The notes beneath the pieces are model-generated. The model did no database searches. It was not told the origin of the DNA and was given only the letters and a program-made list of their open reading frames with translations. From positions 1-13,530 of the forward strand of contig DASVEW010000096.1 of the NCBI GenBank assembly GCA_036380355.1: a DNA stretch of 13,530 nucleotides. Direction: 5' to 3'. Both the position numbers and the translations under genes were made by a program. This document shows, one piece after another, positions 7,688 to 13,530 of the stretch (its first letter is position 1; every line of letters begins with the position of its first letter). The stretch is from JACDAN01 sp036380355. Its GTDB lineage: Bacteria > Actinomycetota > Thermoleophilia > Gaiellales > Gaiellaceae.

Positions 7688-8866
7688 TCAGCGCTGCTGC
7701 TCCACGCAGAAGTCCGTCTGCGCGGTGTCTCCGGTGCAGACCTCCCGAACGGTCCGGAACTCGTCCTCGATCACGGTCTCCGCGAGGTTCTCCTCCGTGA
7801 CGCCGACCGGCGTCAGCGCGAAGTACGGCACGACGCCGTCACCTTCGGGCTCCTCGGTCGGGTTGCCGTCCTCGGCGTTGATGCCGATCAGGTTGAAGTC
7901 CACATCGGCGACCTCGACGTCCTCGATGTCCTCGCCGTTGCGCAACGCGAGGGCGACCGCGGCCGCGACGTCGGCCTCGGCCTTGATCGGCTTGTAGACC
8001 GTCATCGTCTGCTTGCCGAGGAGGATGTTCTGGATCCCCGCGACCGTCGCGTCCTGGCCGCTCACGGGCGCGTTCTCGATCCCCGCCGCCTCCATCGCAT
8101 TGATGGCGGAGTTGGCGAGCCCGTCGTTCGCGGCGAAGACCGCGTCGACGCGGTTGTTCGCGCTCGTGAGGATCTGCTCCATGATCGTCTGGGCCTGCTG
8201 GTTGTCCCAGCCCGGGACGTGCCGGTCGGCGACGAGCTCCCATTCGCCCGCGTCGACGCGCGTCTCCACCGTCTCCGCGTAGCCCGTGCGGAAGAGGAAG
8301 GAGTTGTTGTCCTCCTCCCCGCCGTTGAGCATGACGACCCGCGGGGACTCCGCGTCGAGCGCGTCGATCGCAGGCTCGAGCTCGCGCGCCATCGTCGCTC
8401 CGACCTCGACGTTGTCGAAGCTGACGTACGCCGCGCCACCTGAGCCGCCGGTGTTGAAGCGGTCGTACTCGACGACCTGGACGTCCGAGTCCTTGGCGTT
8501 GTCGATGATCGTCGCGCCAGAGCCCGTGTCGTTGCTCACCAGCAGGATGACGCTGGCGCCGTCGGCGATCGCCTGCTCGGCCTGCGACTGCTGCTGCGCG
8601 GCGTCGCCCTCGGCGTTCACGATGTTGAACTCGACTCCGGCCTCGGTGAAGGCCTGGTCGAAGAAGCGCCGGTCGTCGGACTCCCACCGCGGCGAGGTCG
8701 CGCTGTCGGGAAGGAGCACCCAGATGCTGCCTTCGCCGTCGCCACCGCCGTCGTCGTCGTCTCCGCCGCACCCGGCCGCGACGAGCACGAAGGCGGCGAC
8801 CAGCACGAGGAGGATCGCGAGAAGTCCCGGCGCCCTCCTCCTTGACCCCTCGTCAAGCTTCCTCAA
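7688..8866 (-). CDS. XylF-like periplasmic sugar-binding lipoprotein of ABC transporter
   Basis: This 392-residue protein has a basic N-terminus, a hydrophobic core and a lipobox (VAAGC, about residue 33). An acidic/glycine linker follows, so it is a lipoprotein solute-binding protein. The mature part has the Peripla_BP_4 fold. The stretches SGQDATVAGIQNILLGKQ and TMTVYKPIKAEA (about 269-300) closely resemble the hinge and C-lobe of D-xylose-binding XylF. AANDGLANSAINA (about 246-258) is also typical. The start is a TTG at 8866, with AGGAGG six bases upstream. No in-frame ATG or GTG there would keep the signal peptide. It is the first gene of the train and is probably the specificity determinant of the importer. 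The C-terminal tail carries a cysteine pair (about C377 and C387) that could form a disulfide. Xylose is a reasonable guess, not a demonstrated ligand. Confidence 0.92.
   Translation of the reverse strand: MRKLDEGSRRRAPGLLAILLVLVAAFVLVAAGCGGDDDDGGGDGEGSIWVLLPDSATSPRWESDDRRFFDQAFTEAGVEFNIVNAEGDAAQQQSQAEQAIADGASVILLVSNDTGSGATIIDNAKDSDVQVVEYDRFNTGGSGGAAYVSFDNVEVGATMARELEPAIDALDAESPRVVMLNGGEEDNNSFLFRTGYAETVETRVDAGEWELVADRHVPGWDNQQAQTIMEQILTSANNRVDAVFAANDGLANSAINAMEAAGIENAPVSGQDATVAGIQNILLGKQTMTVYKPIKAEADVAAAVALALRNGEDIEDVEVADVDFNLIGINAEDGNPTEEPEGDGVVPYFALTPVGVTEENLAETVIEDEFRTVREVCTGDTAQTDFCVEQQR
8841..8857 (-). other. Small inverted repeat just inside the binding-protein coding region
   Basis: CTTGAC at 8841-8846 and GTCAAG at 8852-8857 form a six-pair stem with a five-base loop. 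In the message this lies about 10-26 bases after the TTG start. It could tune initiation, but such short repeats also occur by chance. Confidence 0.3.
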
Positions 8867-8930
8867 GGCAATCCTCCTCTATCGGAGTACGGGTTCTCGG
8901 CAGGACTGGCCGCCGTCCTGTCTCGGCGCC

Positions 8931-8959
8931 AACCTAAGTTCCTCCGGAATCTGTGTCAA
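8931..8959 (-). promoter_or_regulatory. Sigma-70-type promoter for the sugar-transport gene train
   Basis: On the minus strand TTGACA (8959-8954) is followed after exactly 17 bases by TAGGTT (8936-8931). This is a full match to the -35 consensus and a fair match to the -10. Transcription would start near 8924 and give a leader of about 57 bases before the TTG start at 8866. No operator repeat could be assigned with confidence. The promoter lies back to back with the tRNA gene. Confidence 0.65.
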
Positions 8960-9005
8960 CCCGCCTACGAAGCGGCTTAATGGCAACGCTACGCTGAACG
9001 GGCGC

Positions 9006-9094
9006 GGCGGGGTGCCGGAGCGGACGAACGGGGCGGTCTTGAAAACCGCTGCGCCCTTAACCGGGCGCCGTGGGTTCGAATCCCACCCCCGCCG
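9006..9094 (+). tRNA. tRNA-Ser (anticodon TGA)
   Basis: The acceptor strands GGCGGGG (9006-9012) and CCCCGCC (9087-9093) pair perfectly, and G9094 is the discriminator. The anticodon arm GCGGT/ACCGC encloses loop CTTGAAA, with anticodon TGA. A long variable arm (GCGCCC/GGGCGC) marks a class II tRNA. The T arm is GTGGG/CCCAC with loop TTCGAAT. The total is 89 bases and CCA is not encoded. TACGCT at 8990-8995 is a possible -10 element on the plus strand. It would read UCA and, by wobble, other UCN serine codons. Confidence 0.95.
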
Positions 9095-9235
9095 CTCTCT
9101 GCGCGCGACTTCCGGAACCAGCAGCTCGACGTAGCCCGAGGGCAGCTGGACGAGGATGTCGTGGAACTCGCCCGGGGTGATTCTTTCCAGTCCCGCCCGC
9201 TGCTCGACCTCTTTGAGGAATGCGTCGTACGTCAT
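9095..9235 (-). pseudogene. Shortened DUF2267-like remnant next to tRNA-Ser
   Basis: From an ATG at 9235 the minus strand encodes MTYDAFLKEVEQRAGL, a typical DUF2267 opening. It then passes directly into ERITPGEFHDIL and VQLPSGYVELL, which resemble the end of the same domain. The middle helices, about 20 residues, are absent. After about 47 residues the frame runs into the antisense of the tRNA gene without a stop (a stop is met only near 8880). There is no clear ribosome-binding site. This looks like an internally deleted and 3'-truncated gene fragment rather than a working protein. A short genuine protein reading through the tRNA antisense is the less likely alternative. Confidence 0.5.
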
Positions 9236-9356
9236 GGCCGGAGCATGACGGCCCGCCCGCGGCTTCGGGGCCGTGCCGGGAACGACCGAGAAACCTCGGG
9301 TCGCCGCCGAACCGCCCGTGGTATTGGTTGGGGCCTCGAGACAAAGGAGCAGTTGC

Positions 9357-10817
9357 ATGGCCATCACCGTTCGCACGCTTCAGAACTTCATTCGCGGAGA
9401 GTGGGTCGAGTCCACCGGGACGAACATCCGCGAGATCGTCTCGCCGGTGACGGGCGAAACGCTCGCGGAGGTGCCCGACGCTTCGGCGCAGGACGTCGAC
9501 CGCGCGGCCCGGGCGGCGCGGGAGGCGCAGCCGAAGTGGGCGGCGCTTTCCGCATGGGACCGGGCGGCGGTCTGCCATGCGATCGCCGACCTGATCGACG
9601 AGCGCAGACAGGAGATGGCCCGCGAGCTCACGCTCGAGCAGGGCAAGCCGTACACGGCCGAGGCGATCCCGGACATCGAGGAAACCGCCGACAACTTCAG
9701 GATCGCCGCCGAGGACGCCAAGCGGATGGAGACGGCGATCATCCCGTCGCAGGACGTCAACAAGCGGATCCTGACCTTCCGCAAGCCGAACGGCGTCTAC
9801 GCCGCGATCACGCCGTGGAACTTCCCGACGCTGATCCCGGTCGAGCTGATCGCGCCGGGAATCGCCGCCGGCAACACGATCGTGATCAAGCCGTCCGAGT
9901 GGACGCCGATCGCGATGGCGACCTTCATGCAGGCGATGGCGGACGCGGGACTGCCTGAAGGGGTCGTGAACGTCGTCTACGGCGGCGGCGAGACGGGCGA
10001 GGCGCTGGTCACGAACGACAACGTCGACTGCATCGGCTTCGTCGGCTCGCACACGACCGCGGAGAAGATCGTCCGGGCGGCGGGGCTCAAGCGGTCCCTG
10101 ATCGAGGCGAGCGGCAACGGCCCGGTGATCGTCTGCGCCGATGCCGACCTCGAGCGGGCTGCGAAGGGTGCCGTCTACGGCGGCTTCTTCTGCGCCGGGC
10201 AGGTCTGCTGCGCGACCGAGCGCGTTCTCGTGGACAGGACGGTCCACGGCGACTTCCTCGCTGCGGTGACGAAGGAGGCCGAGAGCTGGAAGCTCGGCGA
10301 CCCCTACGACGACGACACGCTCGTCGGCCCGATGAACAACGAGCCCACGGCAGAGAAGATGGACGCGCATCTCGAAGACGCGGTCGCGAAGGGCGCGGAG
10401 ATCGTCCTCGGCGGCTCGCGGGACGACGGGCGTCCAACGTCGCTCTACTACCAGCCGACGGTCGTCTCCGGCGTCGCGCTGGACACGCTCATCAACCGGG
10501 ACGAGACCTTCGGGCCGATCGTCCCGCTGATCGAGGTCGCGGACGACGACGCGGCGCTGGCGGCGGCGAACGACTCCCACCTCGGTCTCCAGGCGGCCGT
10601 CTACACGAAGAGCCTCCGGCGCGCCTTCAGGTACCTGGACAACCTGCGTGTGGGCAACGTCGTGGTCAACGACTCGACCGACTACTGGGAGGCCCACGAG
10701 CCCTTCGGCGGCGCCTCCGGCACGCGGACCGGCTGGGGCCGGATCGGCGGCCGCTACACGATGCTCGACATGACCGACCTGAAGACGGTCGTCCTCGACG
10801 TCGGCGGCCTCGACTGA
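9357..10817 (+). CDS. NAD(P)-dependent aldehyde dehydrogenase family protein
   Basis: This 486-residue protein has the length and motifs of the ALDH superfamily. ITPWNFP gives the oxyanion asparagine N155, and IKPSEWTP gives the cofactor-binding K178. FVGS is at about 228-231. LIEASGNGP gives the general base E250, GQVCCATERV gives the catalytic cysteine (C284, with C285 adjacent), and ETFGPI gives E383. It oxidises an aldehyde to the acid in the cytoplasm. EASGNGP in place of the common ELGGKSP marks a divergent subgroup, so the substrate is not assigned. I chose the ATG at 9357 because AAGGAG lies seven bases upstream. An in-frame ATG at 9273 would add residues unlike the family. It stands alone on the plus strand, diverges from the sugar operon across the tRNA, and may be unrelated to it. 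Confidence 0.93.
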   Translation: MAITVRTLQNFIRGEWVESTGTNIREIVSPVTGETLAEVPDASAQDVDRAARAAREAQPKWAALSAWDRAAVCHAIADLIDERRQEMARELTLEQGKPYTAEAIPDIEETADNFRIAAEDAKRMETAIIPSQDVNKRILTFRKPNGVYAAITPWNFPTLIPVELIAPGIAAGNTIVIKPSEWTPIAMATFMQAMADAGLPEGVVNVVYGGGETGEALVTNDNVDCIGFVGSHTTAEKIVRAAGLKRSLIEASGNGPVIVCADADLERAAKGAVYGGFFCAGQVCCATERVLVDRTVHGDFLAAVTKEAESWKLGDPYDDDTLVGPMNNEPTAEKMDAHLEDAVAKGAEIVLGGSRDDGRPTSLYYQPTVVSGVALDTLINRDETFGPIVPLIEVADDDAALAAANDSHLGLQAAVYTKSLRRAFRYLDNLRVGNVVVNDSTDYWEAHEPFGGASGTRTGWGRIGGRYTMLDMTDLKTVVLDVGGLD

Positions 10818-10827
10818 GCGCCCGAAC

Positions 10828-10853
10828 TAGCGCGCGCTCGGCGCCCGCGCTTC
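10828..10853. terminator. Possible terminator hairpin between convergent genes
   Basis: The 52 bases between the aldehyde dehydrogenase stop and the J-protein stop hold self-complementary GC-rich sequence, including AGCGCG...CGCGCT around an 11-base loop. No T-run is present. It may serve both convergent genes, but the structure is one of several possible here. Confidence 0.3.
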
Positions 10854-10869
10854 TCGAGGCCGCGGCCAG

Positions 10870-11592
10870 CTAGAGCGCCAGCAGGAAGAGGAAGAAGCCG
10901 ATCGCCGCCAGCAGGGCCGCCGTCGCCGCCAGGCGAATCGCCACCCGCTCGCGCGGCGGGACGATGCGGACGATCGCCACCGCCTCAGCGCCGGCGGGGA
11001 TCCGGTCGAGGTCACGAGACCGCGGCGGGACCGTCACCGCGAGCGGTTCCTCCTTCGGCACCGCCCCGGCGCCGCCGCAGTCCGGACACTCGTCGAAGGA
11101 GAGGAACCGGCCGGAGTCGAGGTGCGAGACGACCTTGCGGTGCCCGATTCCGTCGCAGGCCGGGCAGGCCTCGCTGTCCCCCGGCTCGACGTTGCGCGTC
11201 GCCCCGAGGTGCGCCTCGTACGCGTCGAGCTCGACCTCCCCGACGACGCGCGTCGGCTCCTTCTCCGGCGTTCGCCCGAGCGCCGCGGCGATCACGCTCT
11301 CGAGATCCTCGAACAAGGCGCGTGGATTCGAGGCGTAGACGCGGGCGGCTCCGCGCTTCGGTGCGATTCCGCCCCCGCGCCCGCGCCAGCCGAGCCGGTC
11401 GTAGAGGCGCCTCGAGTCGGGCGCCGAGAGGACGGCGTAGGCCTCGGTCACCTCGCGGAACCGCTCGGCGTCCTCCGCGCGCGAGGAGACGTCCGGATGC
11501 AGCTCGCGCGCCAGCGCGCGATACGCCTGCTTGATCGCCTCGTCGTCCGCGTCAGGGGCGACCCCGAGCACCTCGTAGAGATCGCGGGCCAT
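10870..11592 (-). CDS. Membrane-anchored J-domain protein with a two-knuckle zinc site
   Basis: This 240-residue protein has an N-terminal J domain (about 4-66) with the HPD motif at 32-34, the element that stimulates DnaK ATPase activity. A basic Gly-rich linker follows. Next comes a DnaJ C-domain-like segment with two CxxC knuckles, CPACDGIG (C143, C146) and CPDCGGAG (C169, C172). Full DnaJ has four. LAVTVPPRSRDLDRIPAG resembles the DnaJ strand that follows the zinc region. The protein ends in a hydrophobic segment (about 217-240) that looks like a C-terminal membrane anchor, with the J domain in the cytoplasm. It is shorter than DnaJ (about 370-390) and lacks the second C-domain and dimerisation tail. 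It is probably a specialised DnaK co-chaperone acting at the membrane. The ATG at 11592 fits the J-domain opening (MARDLYEVLGV). It is divergent from the next gene. Confidence 0.87.
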   Translation of the reverse strand: MARDLYEVLGVAPDADDEAIKQAYRALARELHPDVSSRAEDAERFREVTEAYAVLSAPDSRRLYDRLGWRGRGGGIAPKRGAARVYASNPRALFEDLESVIAAALGRTPEKEPTRVVGEVELDAYEAHLGATRNVEPGDSEACPACDGIGHRKVVSHLDSGRFLSFDECPDCGGAGAVPKEEPLAVTVPPRSRDLDRIPAGAEAVAIVRIVPPRERVAIRLAATAALLAAIGFFLFLLAL

Positions 11593-11658
11593 GTGACTGT
11601 TCTTCCGCCCGCCGGGGGGCACCGAAACCACTCGGCGGCGATTCCCGTTACAGCTCAG

Positions 11659-12738
11659 ATGCGGCGGGTTCCTGTCTTTCTCCCGACGGCCCTGGTCCTG
11701 GTCCTGCTCGGCGCCTGGGCCGGGACGAGCATGGGACAGCTTCCGCCGCCGCCCACGGTCAGCGTGCCGACCGTCCCGGTGAGCGTTCCGTCCCTGCCCC
11801 TGCCGCCTCCGCCGCCGCCGCCCGCGGCTCCGACGGTGACGGCGCCGTCCGTCTCGGTGCCCTCGCCGCCGACTCCGAAGCCGCCGGTCCCGCTGCCCGT
11901 GACCGTGCCGACGCCGGTCCCGGAGACTCCGGCGACGCTCCCGAGCAGCGAGCCCGACCCCTTGGCGCCTACAGGCGGCGGGACCGGCGGTCCCACCGCA
12001 CGGCAGTTCGCCGCTTCGAGCCGGATCTTCACGATCACGCGCATCCGGGCGTCCCGTCCGTGGGTGACGGTCCACGGCTCGCTCTCGGGCAACGGGATCT
12101 GGATCAGCTTCTCGCTCTCACGGGCCGGAACGGTCGTCTTCCTCGTCGACGAGCTCGCGCCCAAGTGCCGGTACGTGGGCCGGTTCCTCGTCCGCGGCCG
12201 CGCGGGCAGGAACGCCGTTCGCTTCCGTGGACGGCTCAACAGCCGCGCGTTGGATCCCGCCACCTACCGCCTGACGGCGCACCCGCGGGGGCATCGGGCG
12301 CGGAGGCTCGCCGGCGTGACGGTCGTGATGCTCGAGCATCCAGTCGGCCCGGCGAGGATCGCCGCCGAGCAGGCACGCAACACGTGCCCGGACGGAGTCC
12401 CGGCGTCGGCGCGCCCGACCGCGCCCACTCCGGATGCCGGCAAGGACGGAGGCGTCGCGGGCGTCTCGGCCACGGCCAAGAGCGCGCGGCCCTACGACGA
12501 CTCGACCGGCCCGCTCGGCGCCGCTCTCGGCGCGATCGAGGCCGCCGCAGACGCCGTCCCGCCGGCCCTCCTCGCCCTCGCCCTGCTCGCCGTGCTCCTG
12601 CTGGCGGTTGCGGCGATGCCACAGCCGGTGCGGGCCTCCCTGGCCGGCGCGGCGCTCGTCCACCACCGCGGGACGGTCGCGCTCGCCGGCGTGGGCGTCC
12701 TCGTCGCCGCCGTGCTCAGTTTCGCGCTCCTGACCTAG
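11659..12738 (+). CDS. Proline-rich exported protein with a beta-sandwich-like middle and two C-terminal membrane segments
   Basis: This 359-residue protein is not of known function. A signal sequence (about 1-26, core FLPTALVLVLLGAWAG) is followed by about 80 residues of low-complexity Pro/Val/Thr/Ser sequence, with a run of seven prolines and many PSV/PTV units. Residues of about 115-225 (FTITRIRASRPWVTVHGSLS onward) alternate like beta strands. Phrases such as ISFSLSRAGTVVFLV, GRAGRNAVRFRGRL and LDPATYRLTAHP resemble Ig-like folds common in exported proteins of actinobacteria. A flexible linker leads to two hydrophobic helices (about 295-317 and 336-358). The upstream 66 bases are shared with the divergent J-protein gene. 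The ATG at 11659 is the start that keeps the signal peptide, and no strong ribosome-binding site is visible. A cell-surface or wall-spanning role is likely. Codon bias at third positions supports real coding despite the low complexity. Confidence 0.75.
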   Translation: MRRVPVFLPTALVLVLLGAWAGTSMGQLPPPPTVSVPTVPVSVPSLPLPPPPPPPAAPTVTAPSVSVPSPPTPKPPVPLPVTVPTPVPETPATLPSSEPDPLAPTGGGTGGPTARQFAASSRIFTITRIRASRPWVTVHGSLSGNGIWISFSLSRAGTVVFLVDELAPKCRYVGRFLVRGRAGRNAVRFRGRLNSRALDPATYRLTAHPRGHRARRLAGVTVVMLEHPVGPARIAAEQARNTCPDGVPASARPTAPTPDAGKDGGVAGVSATAKSARPYDDSTGPLGAALGAIEAAADAVPPALLALALLAVLLLAVAAMPQPVRASLAGAALVHHRGTVALAGVGVLVAAVLSFALLT

Positions 12739-12769
12739 GGAAAGGAGCCCCACCAAGCGTCCCGAACCG

Positions 12770-12826
12770 ATGACGGAGCCGTTTCGAATGCGTCGAGAAC
12801 GTTCCCAAGCGACGGAGGAATCATGA
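12770..12826 (+). CDS. Possible 18-residue leader ORF overlapping the DUF4383 start
   Basis: An ATG at 12770 opens 18 codons (MTEPFRMRRERSQATEES) ending in TGA at 12824-12826. That stop overlaps the ATG of the DUF4383 gene as ATGA. The arrangement would suit a leader peptide that couples translation. No ribosome-binding site is close to its ATG, and a frame this short is easily fortuitous. Confidence 0.2.
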   Translation: MTEPFRMRRERSQATEES

Positions 12827-13251
12827 GAGACCGGTCTCTCGCACAGACGCTGGCGCTCGTGTTCGGCCTCGCCTTCCTGGGCGCCGGCATCCTGGGGTTC
12901 ATCCCCGGCATCACGCAGGACCTCGGCGACATCGAGTTCGCCGGGAAGGACTCTCCCGCGGAGCTGCTGGGGATCTTCCAGGTCAGCATCCTGCACAACA
13001 TCGTCCACCTGCTCTTCGGCATCGCAGGCATCGCGCTTGCGCGCACCGTCCCGGGCGCGCTGGCGTATCTCCTCTGGGGAGGAGTGATCTATCTCGTCCT
13101 GTTCCTGTACGGGCTCCTCGTCAGCGAGTCGAGCGACGCGAACTTCGTCCCGATGAACAACGCGGACGACTGGCTCCACCTCGTGCTCGGCGTCGGGCTG
13201 CTCGGCAGCTGGTTCATCAGCAAGGACGAGAAGCGCACGGCTTCGGCCTGA
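12823..13251 (+). CDS. DUF4383 domain-containing membrane protein
   Basis: This 142-residue protein has four hydrophobic segments, at about 8-30, 54-74, 78-100 and 115-132. The conserved features of DUF4383 are visible: SILHNIVHLLFGIAGI in the second segment and NADDWLHLVLGVGLL in the fourth, both with histidines near the membrane. The ATG at 12823 has GGAGG four bases upstream. The function of the family is unknown. Such proteins are common in actinobacteria, where they are often single genes as here. A strong hairpin lies directly downstream, so it is probably the last gene of its transcript. Confidence 0.9.
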   Translation: MRDRSLAQTLALVFGLAFLGAGILGFIPGITQDLGDIEFAGKDSPAELLGIFQVSILHNIVHLLFGIAGIALARTVPGALAYLLWGGVIYLVLFLYGLLVSESSDANFVPMNNADDWLHLVLGVGLLGSWFISKDEKRTASA

Positions 13252-13266
13252 GCGACGACCAGCGGG

Positions 13267-13295
13267 CGGCCGCCTCTGCGTCGCGGAGGCGGCCG
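13267..13295 (+). terminator. Strong GC-rich hairpin after the DUF4383 gene
   Basis: CGGCCGCCTC (13267-13276) and GAGGCGGCCG (13286-13295) form a perfect ten-pair stem with a nine-base loop, 15 bases after the DUF4383 stop. There is no T-run, which is common for terminators in very GC-rich genomes. It separates this gene from the one beginning at 13321. Confidence 0.65.
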
Positions 13296-13320
13296 GCGCC
13301 CGGTCGTACCCTTCCGTGCC

Positions 13321-13530
13321 GTGGACGCCGACCGTCAGATCCTCGAGCACCTGGAGCCGTACCTCCGGGAGACGGAGCCGGACGGCGCCGCAGCGATGCT
13401 CGGGCTCCTCGCGCTGGAGAAGGTCGGGTTCGACGCGGACGCACTCGCTGCGGCGGTCCGGAGGGCCTTGCTGGTCCTCGCCGCGGGCGGCGACCTCCGG
13501 AGGGACCTCTCGCTCGACGAGCGAGCAGTC
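13321..13530 (+). CDS. Unrecognised protein, N-terminal 70 residues only (cut by window edge)
   Basis: A GTG at 13321 opens a frame that continues to the right edge without a stop. The visible 70 residues (start VDADRQILEHLEPYLRETEP, later LGLLALEKVGFDADALAAAVRRALLVLAAGG) are helical and alanine/leucine-rich with a balanced acidic and basic surface. They look like a small soluble protein or the start of a larger one. No family was recognised. There is no ribosome-binding site before the GTG. TACCCT at 13307-13312, eight bases upstream, fits a -10 element for a leaderless message, as is frequent in actinobacteria. Third-position GC bias supports coding. Confidence 0.5.
   Translation, partial: MDADRQILEHLEPYLRETEPDGAAAMLGLLALEKVGFDADALAAAVRRALLVLAAGGDLRRDLSLDERAV

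Noticed and set aside
9273..9356. Upstream ATG extension of the aldehyde dehydrogenase
   Set aside because: The ATG at 9357 has an AAGGAG at ideal spacing, and the extra residues do not resemble the family's N-terminus.
8879..9376. 165-codon minus-strand ORF containing the DUF2267 piece
   Set aside because: Only the part from 9095 to 9235 resembles a protein family. The rest is antisense to the tRNA or lies upstream of the aldehyde dehydrogenase start.
9057..10697. 546-codon minus-strand open frame opposite the aldehyde dehydrogenase
   Set aside because: It is antisense to a gene with all ALDH motifs, and it crosses the tRNA gene.
11740..11960. Repetitive CCG/GTG-rich stretch considered as a DNA repeat array
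   Set aside because: The repetition follows the Pro/Val/Ser codons of the exported protein's stalk, with no fixed unit or spacer, so it is not a CRISPR array or satellite.

Overview
The window is very GC-rich DNA with an actinobacterial look. Codons end mostly in G or C, GTG and TTG starts are used, and there is a DUF4383 membrane protein plus a proline-rich exported protein with two C-terminal membrane segments. Together these suggest a soil or sediment actinobacterium, perhaps of the class Thermoleophilia. The placement is an inference, because no rRNA or marker gene is present.

Positions 1-8866 hold one minus-strand gene train, read from right to left. A promoter of good quality (TTGACA, 17 bases, TAGGTT) precedes a XylF-like sugar-binding lipoprotein. 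Then come a single-domain sugar ABC ATPase and a XylH-like permease. Next is an exported lipoprotein with seven FG-GAP/VCBS repeats and an ASPIC/UnbV tail, followed by an exported vanadium haloperoxidase-family (PAP2) protein. The train ends with a Gfo/Idh/MocA oxidoreductase and a xylose-isomerase-like TIM-barrel enzyme that runs off the left edge. Four of the junctions are 4-base ATGA or GTGA overlaps, so the genes are almost certainly co-transcribed and translationally coupled. The logic appears to be sugar or polyol uptake, cytoplasmic oxidation and isomerisation, plus two exported proteins of unexpected type: an oxidative enzyme and a beta-propeller partner. The propeller gene has a reading-frame break at its signal peptide, described below.

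Positions 8867-9356 separate the train from plus-strand genes. They hold the promoter, a tRNA-Ser(TGA) gene, and a shortened DUF2267 remnant that abuts the 3' end of the tRNA. From 9357 there is an NAD(P)-dependent aldehyde dehydrogenase on the plus strand. It is convergent with a membrane-anchored J-domain protein that has half of the usual DnaJ zinc centre. Divergent from that gene is the proline-rich exported protein. A DUF4383 membrane protein follows, then a strong hairpin, and then the start of an unrecognised small protein cut by the right edge.

The most interesting part is the haloperoxidase and ASPIC/UnbV pair placed inside a xylose-type transporter and isomerase operon. No CRISPR array, insertion sequence, phage gene or rRNA was seen.
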